64,000 bases of DNA from Pirellula sp. GTDB taxonomy: Bacteria > Planctomycetota > Planctomycetia > Pirellulales > Pirellulaceae. How positions within the stretch are numbered: position 1 is the stretch's first letter; each line of letters starts with the position of its first letter. This document shows, piece by piece, positions 9,727-17,357 of this stretch. The stretch covers positions 1 through 64,000 of the forward strand of contig JAJTFB010000008.1 of the NCBI GenBank assembly GCA_021300015.1. The letters are read 5' to 3'. Under the pieces are notes generated by a model that was not told the DNA's origin, made no database searches, and saw only the letters and a list, made by a program, of their open reading frames with translations. The position numbers and the translations under genes were made by a program.

Positions 9727-10380
9727 TTAATTGCAATCAGATTTTTTCTTGGTCCTGTGGGCTAGAAATAAAGCTAGGGCTGCCAGTGTGATGCCACACC
9801 GCGTTTTACCCGATGCGATCCATGTCGACAAATCGCTCGCCAACACCTTTTCAAAATGCGTAATGCTTTCTTCGGATTGCGGCCTACCCGAAGTCGTAGG
9901 ATCTTTATCAAGTGACACCTGGTATACCCCAATGATTCCTGTCATCAACCCAGTGTTCGCATTAAATCCGCCAATGCGTTCAACCCAATTTGACGAAACA
10001 CCGAGCTCGTCTAGCGTTTCTTTTCTTGCGTTGTCCGCTTCTGTGATGGCCGGGTCCTGAAACCCTCGCGGTAGTTCCCATTCCCAACTTCGCGTGGCAT
10101 GACGAAAGATTCGTACAAATACAACATACTCCTCCCATAGAGGAACCATCACCGTGCCCGCCGCGCCAGTCAACTCGCTGGTGCTGGCAATTCGAAGGTA
10201 GCTTCCGACACTCCCATTTGGAAACCGAACGCGGTCTCGGATCAAGAGTATGTAGGGATCCTCGTAGCGAATCCCATACTCTGGGTCCTCACCGCCGGAA
10301 AGCAGTTCGATCTCCCCACGACCAGAATCGCCCGGACTTCGCATCCATAAGGGCAACCGCTCTAAATAATCCTCTGCCAT
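9727..10380 (-). CDS. NUDIX hydrolase, ADP-ribose pyrophosphatase-like
   Basis: 217 aa. The NUDIX box lies at about residues 105-127: GFQDPAITEADNARKETL followed by DELGV, a slightly relaxed form of G-x5-E-x7-REUxEExGU. The upstream strand with WEWELPRG and the following G-G-F-N-A-N-T-G-L turn are typical of the ADP-ribose pyrophosphatase subgroup, which hydrolyses ADP-ribose and related dinucleotides to nucleoside monophosphate and sugar phosphate. The gene is first of a two-gene unit with the 510-aa protein. Next to SLOG-type sensors, a plausible role is to make or remove the nucleotide signal; this is inference. The box has K where R is usual and T at the hydrophobic position, so activity is likely but not certain. 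Confidence 0.75.
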   Translation of the reverse strand: MAEDYLERLPLWMRSPGDSGRGEIELLSGGEDPEYGIRYEDPYILLIRDRVRFPNGSVGSYLRIASTSELTGAAGTVMVPLWEEYVVFVRIFRHATRSWEWELPRGFQDPAITEADNARKETLDELGVSSNWVERIGGFNANTGLMTGIIGVYQVSLDKDPTTSGRPQSEESITHFEKVLASDLSTWIASGKTRCGITLAALALFLAHRTKKKSDCN

Positions 10381-10879
10381 CGAGTCGATGTCCTGTCTTG
10401 GTTGATCGTGGTTGGGGTAAGGTCGCTAGGTTGTTTCGAGATCTATTCGATTGAACGTTTGGATTTATCGTACTTATCGGAATCGAGGCAAGGAGTACAC
10501 CAATCGGAGACCGTCGATCCAATCCTTCCATTCCGCAGCATTGCCGTATCCTCCGCGCTGCCTCTTGCAAATCTAATCGATTGGGCATCCTCATGCAACG
10601 TTTTGACTTGCCTCGACTCGCCCGATCCGCCATCTTTCTCCAGCGGCGTGGAGCTTTGTGTCTTGGCAGCAAAAAACCCGGTAGGCCGAGCCCGGCGGGA
10701 ATTGACCTTCAACAAAGTCCTCTCGTGGGTTGGACTCCACGCGTAACGCAAGCGCACAGTACCCTGCATTTTCGCGGCGAGCAAACGACGACGATCATGC
10801 TGAGGGAAGCGTACTGAGAATGAGAAAGCAGACTGCTTGATCACCAACGTTAGCTAAACCTTGCGAGCAGATGAATCAG
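10381..10879. other. Gap without recognisable gene
   Basis: About 500 bases upstream of the NUDIX gene. Several overlapping short open frames exist on both strands but none has convincing composition, a ribosome-binding site or a known domain. The promoter of the NUDIX/510-aa unit should lie near 10381-10480; I could not pick a confident -35/-10 pair. Confidence 0.4.
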
Positions 10880-11500
10880 CTACTTTTTGTTGATTTGGTC
10901 GCGTACATGTTTGAGCCAGCTCGTCATGGCGTCGAGATCCGCGTTGAGCGAACCGAAAGAGCCTCCAGCATCGATGACTGCTTGAGTGGCTTTAATTGCC
11001 TGCTCAAACGCTTCTGCTGATTCTTGCCAGCGTGATAAGTTAGCAAGCATTTTTCCAACCCAAAAGCATGCGATCCCAAGCTCGCGCCTGTGAGCTAGGT
11101 TTTCGGGCTCCTTGGTGCATAGCTCCTCGAGCATTTTTTGCTGTTCCTGACCTACTTGGAGGGCTTTGTCAAAATACCCTCGGCTATCCAGAGTCTGGCA
11201 GAGAGCCGACAGACTCTCGGCAAGATTGAATTCCCCTGATGCATGAGTGCTTCGAGACTGTCGAGCTAAGTCAACGGATCGTATTGATTCATTCTCTGCG
11301 TCCGCATACCGCCCTTCAGCTTCAGCGATTTCCGATAACATCCTGAAGGCTCTGCTGGCTAGGTAAGGTGAATCGGAGGCGGCCTGGGATTCGTACATGC
11401 CTCTTGCATGGAGCGCCACGGGGCGTAATTCAGGCAGGATAGGCCTTCGAATATTATCTTGCCGGCGGTTGCAAAGATCCACTGATTGGTCGCTGCGCAT
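10880..11500 (-). CDS. TPR-repeat protein (possibly truncated)
   Basis: About 206 aa from an ATG at 11500 (a TTG at 11506 is also possible). Residues from about 45 onward form tetratricopeptide-like helix pairs: SEIAEAEGRYADAENESI, then FDKALQVGQEQQ, then WQESAEAFEQAIKATQ. The first ~35 residues look unlike a TPR and may not be translated. These repeats resemble the C-terminal parts of planctomycete kinase/TPR proteins. It is head-to-head with another TPR gene starting only about 13 bp away, an unusually tight divergence, suggesting that one or both 5' ends are rearranged. Function unknown, protein-protein contact assumed. Confidence 0.5.
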   Translation of the reverse strand: MRSDQSVDLCNRRQDNIRRPILPELRPVALHARGMYESQAASDSPYLASRAFRMLSEIAEAEGRYADAENESIRSVDLARQSRSTHASGEFNLAESLSALCQTLDSRGYFDKALQVGQEQQKMLEELCTKEPENLAHRRELGIACFWVGKMLANLSRWQESAEAFEQAIKATQAVIDAGGSFGSLNADLDAMTSWLKHVRDQINKK

Positions 11501-11512
11501 GTGCAAAAAGCT

Positions 11513-12334
11513 ATGGATCAGTCGACTAGGTCGCTATCGTTTAAAAATGTTGCTGAAGTTTTTGATTCACGACAAAAGAAATTGGAAGCAGAATGGGAAA
11601 TCGATCCAACCGTCCTTTGGGTGATGCGTCCCTTTGGCGACAACGCACTACACTTGGCGAAACATCATCCAGAGGAACTCTCTTTTTCAATAGGTTGCGG
11701 TGTTCTTGGCCAAGCGGAACTGACAATTGGCTCGCTTGCCAAAGCACAAAGACTAACAAATCAGTGCCTATGTAACCTTCGGTCAGCCTACGAGAAGAAC
11801 GAAGAGAATCAAGAAATCAACCGTCTACTTTCTGCGGCGCTAGTTAACCAAGGAAGTTTTTATCTTGCGCGAGGCAAGTCTGGAGACGCTGAATTGGCTC
11901 TGGTCCAGTTCGAAGAGTCGCTCGATATTGCTAAGCAGATTGCCGAGGCGAACCCCAATTCGGCCCAGGCACTCCGCGACCTGAGCGTGTCGCTAGAGCG
12001 CATGTCGGACGTTATAGGACAGCAGGAAAAAGAAAACTCAAGTCGCGATGCGCTGGCACTTCAGATCGAGGCGTTGCAAATTAGCCTAACACTTTACGAG
12101 TCTAATCCATCATCACTTTTTCTCGGAAAGACTGCCGCAATAACCGCAATCCGCGCCTTCCAGAAAGCTCAAACAGCCGGATCTTCGGATCTGGCAGGCC
12201 AATGCCTGAGCGTGTGCTATTCCGTTCTTCAAACACTGAAATCCAATGGCTGCGAATTTGACCAATGGATGGAACAAACCTACCAGAAACTTCATGAGGT
12301 CTTATCGCAGCAAGACAAGACCGAAAGTGGTTAA
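11513..12334 (+). CDS. TPR-repeat protein
   Basis: 273 aa from the ATG at 11513 (an in-frame TTG at 11486 would overlap the divergent gene). Three helix-pair repeats are visible, around FSIGCGVLGQAELTIGSL, LVNQGSFYLARGKSGDAE and LRDLSVSLERMSDVIGQQ, in the arrangement of planctomycete TPR proteins that count or scaffold partners. No catalytic motif. Its stop overlaps by a few bases the end of the HTH fragment on the other strand. Could be a detached C-terminal half of a kinase/TPR protein. Confidence 0.55.
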   Translation: MDQSTRSLSFKNVAEVFDSRQKKLEAEWEIDPTVLWVMRPFGDNALHLAKHHPEELSFSIGCGVLGQAELTIGSLAKAQRLTNQCLCNLRSAYEKNEENQEINRLLSAALVNQGSFYLARGKSGDAELALVQFEESLDIAKQIAEANPNSAQALRDLSVSLERMSDVIGQQEKENSSRDALALQIEALQISLTLYESNPSSLFLGKTAAITAIRAFQKAQTAGSSDLAGQCLSVCYSVLQTLKSNGCEFDQWMEQTYQKLHEVLSQQDKTESG

Positions 12335-12501
12335 TCCATTCCTCGTTTTTCCGAATCCGCGCTGCCGGACTTGGTGCAGTTACTGACTGTTCCAGCATTT
12401 CCCCGCACCCAATTTCGGATCACCGACTGAGAAACCCCAAGTCGCACCGCGACCTGGGGAACCCTGTTCCTTTTTTCAATTGGCTTCAGAGCAGAAGCCC
12501 A
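12331..12501 (-). pseudogene. Orphan HTH fragment (transposase/excisionase-like)
   Basis: A 56-codon open frame on the minus strand contains RVPQVAVRLGVSQSVIRNWV, a clear helix-turn-helix of the kind at the start of IS OrfA proteins or excisionases. It is bounded upstream by an in-frame TAA (12502-12504) and has no ATG, so it is more likely a leftover than a gene. It bounds the right side of the accessory island. Confidence 0.45.
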
Positions 12502-12706
12502 TTACCGTCAAATCGGGCTATCCATAAGGGTCCAAAACTCACCGCAAAGGCGCCAAGTTCGCCAAGACGAAGAGCGAGGGAGCAAGATCTTGGTAACCTT
12601 ATTGGATGGAAACGCAAAACCTCGATTGGCTACGAACCTTCTTTCTTGCAAAAAGCGGGATGCCTTCGCGCGATTCTCTCGGACGTGTCTCTTGGACTTG
12701 GTTCGC

Positions 12707-13567
12707 TTAGGGTATGTCTACCACCTCTCCTCCATAGCGTGTTCCAATAGCACGTTGCAATTGCAAGTCCATGTTCTCGTTAAGAAAAGTAACTCGACCG
12801 TCACATATCAGGGCATGAATGCCGCCTGAATGGAAACTGGAGAATTGCAAGCTTCGTTCCACGCCGTTGTTGCAGTTGGTTATGGGAGGGTTAAAACCAG
12901 GCTTCGCGCAATTCGGTGGAGCCTTCCACCAACGAACCACTGCTCGGGCAAATCCTTGCCCTCCGCCTCCTCCGCCTCCGCCGCCGGCAAGTGCGCCGCG
13001 AGCCCAACCGCCCAAATCATAGCCGATCTCGCCCACTGCCAGCGTATGCGATGTGCCATCCGTAATGTCACGCCTCCGAACTGCAGACATCGGATACAAT
13101 ACGCCGTCATTTATACCAGATTGGGTTCCAGCGTTTCCGGCATAATGATTCTGCCCCCAAAGGCCACTGACAGGAGCGCTTTCGGGATGCGTTGGACAAA
13201 TAAAAGTCGAAATGGTAGTGATTGCGATTTGCTGATTAACTGAACTATTGAATGTGCGATTGTACTGGTAAGCAGAATATAGCGATTGCTGTTCAAGGTA
13301 GGGCAGAATCTGCGAATGCCATGTATGCAACGGGTTTACCGATGTTGCTGTTCCATGGACTCCCAGTACGCCAAACGGAAACACCCGCAGAGCGGATTCA
13401 TAGTTCGACAGAGACAGTCCGATCTGCTTGAGGTTGTTACTACATTGAGTTCGCCGAGCCAACTCGCGAGTCTGTTGGATCGCTGGAAGCAGCAGTGCGA
13501 TCAGCAGAGCGATAATCGCAATGGATACCAGCAATTCGATGAGGGTGAAGGCTCGCCGTGGGATCAC
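12707..13567 (-). CDS. DUF1559 pseudopilin-like protein
   Basis: 286 aa. Residues 4-30 are a type IV pilin-like prepilin leader and hydrophobic helix (RRAFTLIELLVSIAIIALL), cut before F by a prepilin peptidase in this class. The body is the DUF1559 fold, greatly expanded in planctomycetes. The C-terminus has the family H-x9-DG signature (HSGGIHALICDG, about residues 245-256). A glycine run (GGGGGGGGGQG) sits near residue 200. It is located at the cell envelope and probably forms part of a pseudopilus or surface layer. It starts 30 bp after the multicopper oxidase stop and is likely in its operon. Confidence 0.9.
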   Translation of the reverse strand: MIPRRAFTLIELLVSIAIIALLIALLLPAIQQTRELARRTQCSNNLKQIGLSLSNYESALRVFPFGVLGVHGTATSVNPLHTWHSQILPYLEQQSLYSAYQYNRTFNSSVNQQIAITTISTFICPTHPESAPVSGLWGQNHYAGNAGTQSGINDGVLYPMSAVRRRDITDGTSHTLAVGEIGYDLGGWARGALAGGGGGGGGGQGFARAVVRWWKAPPNCAKPGFNPPITNCNNGVERSLQFSSFHSGGIHALICDGRVTFLNENMDLQLQRAIGTRYGGEVVDIP

Positions 13568-13597
13568 AACGTGTTGTCCTCTTACTTACGTGTCGGA

Positions 13598-16500
13598 TTA
13601 CTTGCATGGCGGGACTGGCGGACTTGGCGGTGTCCCAGGACCTTCCGATCCCTTTCGTTGCCAAAGAACTCCGTTGCTGAAGACGATTGTGTTGAGGTCT
13701 TTCGTGGCACAGAACGTCGTAAACTGCTCAACTTCGTCCAGGGTGATAAAGGTGCATCGATATTGATACGAAGTCGATCCGCCGGCGCTAGCGCCGGTCG
13801 CACTCTTCCACCAGACTTGCGACCCATCGGCAGGACAGATCGTCAGTTTACCATCGTCGTCTGTCGTAAGAATTGCATCGTTGCCCGCGTCATCGGTCCA
13901 CGTCCCGTCCAGTAGGCTATCCGTACCGGCACTGGTTGGCCAACTAAAATTCTTCCGGATCCAACTGCTTCCGTCTGCAAAAACGAGCAAGAATGGTGTT
14001 TGTTTTGGTCCCTTAGTCTTAGCTGCGCAGAAAGGCAGGATCCCTTTCGGTTCGCCCTTCTGCCCGAAATCCAACGATCCGAGCCAGGGTTCTGAGCGAA
14101 ATGGGTCACCTAATCCCTCGTTGAACTCTCCTCTATATGCAAACAAAGGATTGAATTGCGGTCCCGGCAAAACCCGGATTGCACCAGAGTCATCGTAAAC
14201 TCGCAGTTCCTGAGTGCCGTTTTTCCAGACGCCGTAGATGGGAGTGCCATCGGGATTTCCCAGGCTGTGTGGACGGGGCGTCACGGCCACCATGCTCATC
14301 ATCCCGCGGTCTTCGTGTCTCAGGATGTGGCAATGGAAGACCCACGAGCCATATACGTTGGCATTGTCGGTCACCTTCCAGTCGAGCGGTTCGCGATCGT
14401 CGGTCGCATCTTTTGGAGCGTATCGTTCGACTGGCTTCTGGTCCGGAATGTTGATCCAGGTCTTGAAACGAACGTATCCGTGTGGCGGTATAACGATTGT
14501 GTCCCACCAGTTGCCAACGACCCAGCCGAATGTGCGGTTCTCATTTGGAAGATCCTCTGGAAACCACTTCACCTTTTTCTCGTCAGGATCCCAAAGGATT
14601 TTGCGCATGCCCCACTTCGAATCGCGGTAGTCCAACTGTCCCACTTCTTCGACGAAGAACGGGCTGATATGAATGTGGAACGGATGGAAAATGTCGGAAT
14701 TATTGACCAGCAGCCATTCTTCGCTCGAAGTGGCCTGAGGTGGACGCGACGTGGGCATACCCGTGACCGACTTGTAGTCGGGTATCGCTCCGGTTGAATA
14801 ATCGTAGTTGTAATGGCCGGCTTTCTCACCGGCTGGAGCAATCCATTTGATCGGCCGATAGTAGCCGGGGTTGGTATTCAAGATCTGCGGCAAAGAAGTA
14901 TCACTGACGGGGATTTTCCCCAGGGTGCCCAACGGATGGATCTGGTTGGTCCACCGAGCTCCCGATCCATTCGTGGGATCGAACGTGCCCATGTGCTTCA
15001 CTTCGTTGACCAGAGGCGTCTGGATGAGCGCTGTCGCATCGGGATTACCGACATAGTCCGACGTCTTGAATTGTCGCCCATCGATCCAAAACTGTTGGAT
15101 CGGAACATCTGTACCCGTCATCTTGTTGCGGTAAGTGAACGTTGTTCCGGCCTTGTCGAAGACCACCGCGCGACGGTAGTCGACTCGTTCCACAATGGGC
15201 TTGACATAGGCGGGGATTCCTGGCTTCGACACGCCCGGCGCGTTGGTGACCGTCAACAAAGTTTGCTGAGCATCCCCTGTTGGGCTGAGTCGACTGAGCC
15301 GAGCGTTCAAGGCGTCAATCGTGAGTTGTGGGGTCACAATGCCGTCCGGGGCGACAATCTCCACCAAGGCCAAGTAGTCGTTCGTGACTGAACCTCCAGC
15401 GCTACCAGCGGGTTGCCACTTTTGATCGTTGCCAAGGATCCCGTTTGGATCGGTGGGCGAAGCAACATGCGGCACAGAAAACGCTGGCGTGATGGGATCG
15501 TCAGAGTTCGTCGGCAGCGAGCCGCGGATCAACGGCGTCACGGGCGAAGACGACGAATCGCCTGCGCTGGTCCCATCGGCTTTCACCCCTTCGACCCAGG
15601 GAACCGTAAAACCCAAATAATCCGTCCCCAGGTTGTATGGGTCGGCGGGAACGTCCTTAAACGTCGGTATCGCCGCTTTGACGATCAAGGAGGGAGTGTT
15701 ATTTGAAAGCTTCCCCTGTGTCAACGCCAGGTATCGCCATTGAGCGTCTTCATCCGAGAACAAGGAGTCTATGGGATAGGCCAGTGCAAACCCCTGGACC
15801 GGCGGGGCTTGCGTTGGAAAGTTCTTAAAGAGGAAATAGAAATCACCCGCTTTCGCAGTATCGCTGGTCTGGACCAGCAGGTCCGTCCGATTGCCCGAGG
15901 AGCCGAACGTGGGAGAATTGATCGAAATCGGAATCGCACGGCTGAGTGTAATGCCATCGACCGCCACCATGTTCACGGAACCATCGAACTTGGAGGTGTT
16001 GGGATCATCGAAGCTGCAATTGATCGCCGATGGAAAGTACTTCTTGGGTGGGGGGGCAGGACTACCTTCTTTGGGAGTAGTAGGGATGTAGTCCTGGTAG
16101 TTGGTCTCGTCGATTCCTTTCAACTCCTTAACGAGCGCCGGATCCATCGGCGAAAACGCAATTTTGCCCATCCAGATGTTGGAGTGCTGCTGGTGATTGG
16201 CGCCAGCCACGATGAATCGCCAGCGTTCAATCTGCCCCTTGGGAAGCTTGATCGTGGGCGCATAACTTCCGTTCACAGTGGTGATCGACATGGAATTATC
16301 GGGCTTGACATTCGGGTTGGCCTTCAGGTTACGGCGCCGGGCACCGGGGCCTTTGCCACCTCCGTTGCCAGCTCCGATGCCAGCTCTACCGATGGCAAAG
16401 TTCTGGATCTCTTGAACGACCAGGACTCGGTCGCGTTCAGTTCCCGCAAGACCCGGGACTATATCGTTATCGTCCTTGCGCGGCTTGATGACCAGGGCTC

Positions 16501-17296
16501 CGGCCATTCCGTTTTCGACTTGAATCGAAGAAGCGCCGTGTCGATGGGTGTGATACCAGTGGGTTCCTGGTAGGTGGTCCACGGGAATCTTGTACTGGTA
16601 CTGACGCTGCCACCAGTGATTGATGTTTTGCACCAGCAATTGCTGATCGGGCGACAGCATCGAAGGATCGCCATCCTGGGGCAGGATCAGCACCGCCACG
16701 TTGTCCTGCTTGGGATCGACATGCAAGCCATGAACATGCAGGTTGACCTCGTTGAACCCATGCGGGATGTTCACTTCGCCATGAGCCCCGTCAGACAGCT
16801 CGTCGGACGATGTCTGCTGGATGTCGAGGTTGTTCTGGAGATCTTTCAACCATGGGTTGTCGCTCACATTCAAGAAATTGTGCAATCGAATCCGTAGAAA
16901 GTCGTCTGGGCGAAACATAAACGTGGGTCCAGGAATCCCTGCCTTGGGAGGCTGCACCGGGTTGTCGGAAGCGAGAGATCCTGCGATCGCCATCCGAGTC
17001 AGCTTCGGACTTTCTGGCTGCTCGGCCTGATACGCCCGAGTCCAAATCTGCATCGGATTGCCTTTGGAATCAAATCTCCCTGGAATCGTGTACGTTCCGA
17101 AGACCGTGTAGAGGTCTGCTTTGATAACCGCTGAATCGCTCTTGTCCGGGAAAGGGACTTGGATTTTCTTCGGTTGGGGCAGCAGATTTTTGGATGGTTC
17201 TTCCTGTGCAGTCGCCGTCGAAGGCAAGACGATTGCCAGTAGCATACCGACGACGATGGGAACCACCGTTAACCATCGCAGTGAAACATTTGACAC
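13598..17296 (-). CDS. Large secreted multicopper oxidase
   Basis: 1232 aa, twice the usual length of bacterial multicopper oxidases. Signal peptide at 1-31 (hydrophobic MLLAIVLPSTATA then QEE). All four copper-binding motifs are present: HVHGLH near 184, HTHRHG near 246, HPFHIH near 870 and HCHILRHEDRGMM near 987, so types 1, 2 and 3 copper sites should form. The long insert between the second and third motifs includes cupredoxin and linker segments, and about 230 residues follow the last motif, ending in a proline-rich tail with paired cysteines. Such enzymes oxidise phenolics, bilirubin or metal ions with oxygen. Middle gene of a three-gene minus-strand operon (61 bp after the TPR-thioredoxin gene). 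Confidence 0.9.
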   Translation of the reverse strand: MSNVSLRWLTVVPIVVGMLLAIVLPSTATAQEEPSKNLLPQPKKIQVPFPDKSDSAVIKADLYTVFGTYTIPGRFDSKGNPMQIWTRAYQAEQPESPKLTRMAIAGSLASDNPVQPPKAGIPGPTFMFRPDDFLRIRLHNFLNVSDNPWLKDLQNNLDIQQTSSDELSDGAHGEVNIPHGFNEVNLHVHGLHVDPKQDNVAVLILPQDGDPSMLSPDQQLLVQNINHWWQRQYQYKIPVDHLPGTHWYHTHRHGASSIQVENGMAGALVIKPRKDDNDIVPGLAGTERDRVLVVQEIQNFAIGRAGIGAGNGGGKGPGARRRNLKANPNVKPDNSMSITTVNGSYAPTIKLPKGQIERWRFIVAGANHQQHSNIWMGKIAFSPMDPALVKELKGIDETNYQDYIPTTPKEGSPAPPPKKYFPSAINCSFDDPNTSKFDGSVNMVAVDGITLSRAIPISINSPTFGSSGNRTDLLVQTSDTAKAGDFYFLFKNFPTQAPPVQGFALAYPIDSLFSDEDAQWRYLALTQGKLSNNTPSLIVKAAIPTFKDVPADPYNLGTDYLGFTVPWVEGVKADGTSAGDSSSSPVTPLIRGSLPTNSDDPITPAFSVPHVASPTDPNGILGNDQKWQPAGSAGGSVTNDYLALVEIVAPDGIVTPQLTIDALNARLSRLSPTGDAQQTLLTVTNAPGVSKPGIPAYVKPIVERVDYRRAVVFDKAGTTFTYRNKMTGTDVPIQQFWIDGRQFKTSDYVGNPDATALIQTPLVNEVKHMGTFDPTNGSGARWTNQIHPLGTLGKIPVSDTSLPQILNTNPGYYRPIKWIAPAGEKAGHYNYDYSTGAIPDYKSVTGMPTSRPPQATSSEEWLLVNNSDIFHPFHIHISPFFVEEVGQLDYRDSKWGMRKILWDPDEKKVKWFPEDLPNENRTFGWVVGNWWDTIVIPPHGYVRFKTWINIPDQKPVERYAPKDATDDREPLDWKVTDNANVYGSWVFHCHILRHEDRGMMSMVAVTPRPHSLGNPDGTPIYGVWKNGTQELRVYDDSGAIRVLPGPQFNPLFAYRGEFNEGLGDPFRSEPWLGSLDFGQKGEPKGILPFCAAKTKGPKQTPFLLVFADGSSWIRKNFSWPTSAGTDSLLDGTWTDDAGNDAILTTDDDGKLTICPADGSQVWWKSATGASAGGSTSYQYRCTFITLDEVEQFTTFCATKDLNTIVFSNGVLWQRKGSEGPGTPPSPPVPPCK

Positions 17297-17357
17297 GGTT
17301 ACGATCCTTTTGAATTCGAGGCGGAAATAATGTTGCTACTAACGAATCACCGTCGTT

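Noticed and set aside
10443-10847. 134-codon minus-strand frame upstream of NUDIX gene
   Set aside because: Composition, overlapping frames on both strands and lack of a ribosome site make it look non-coding.
15740-16573. 277-codon plus-strand frame inside the multicopper oxidase
   Set aside because: Antisense shadow of a gene with clear copper motifs.
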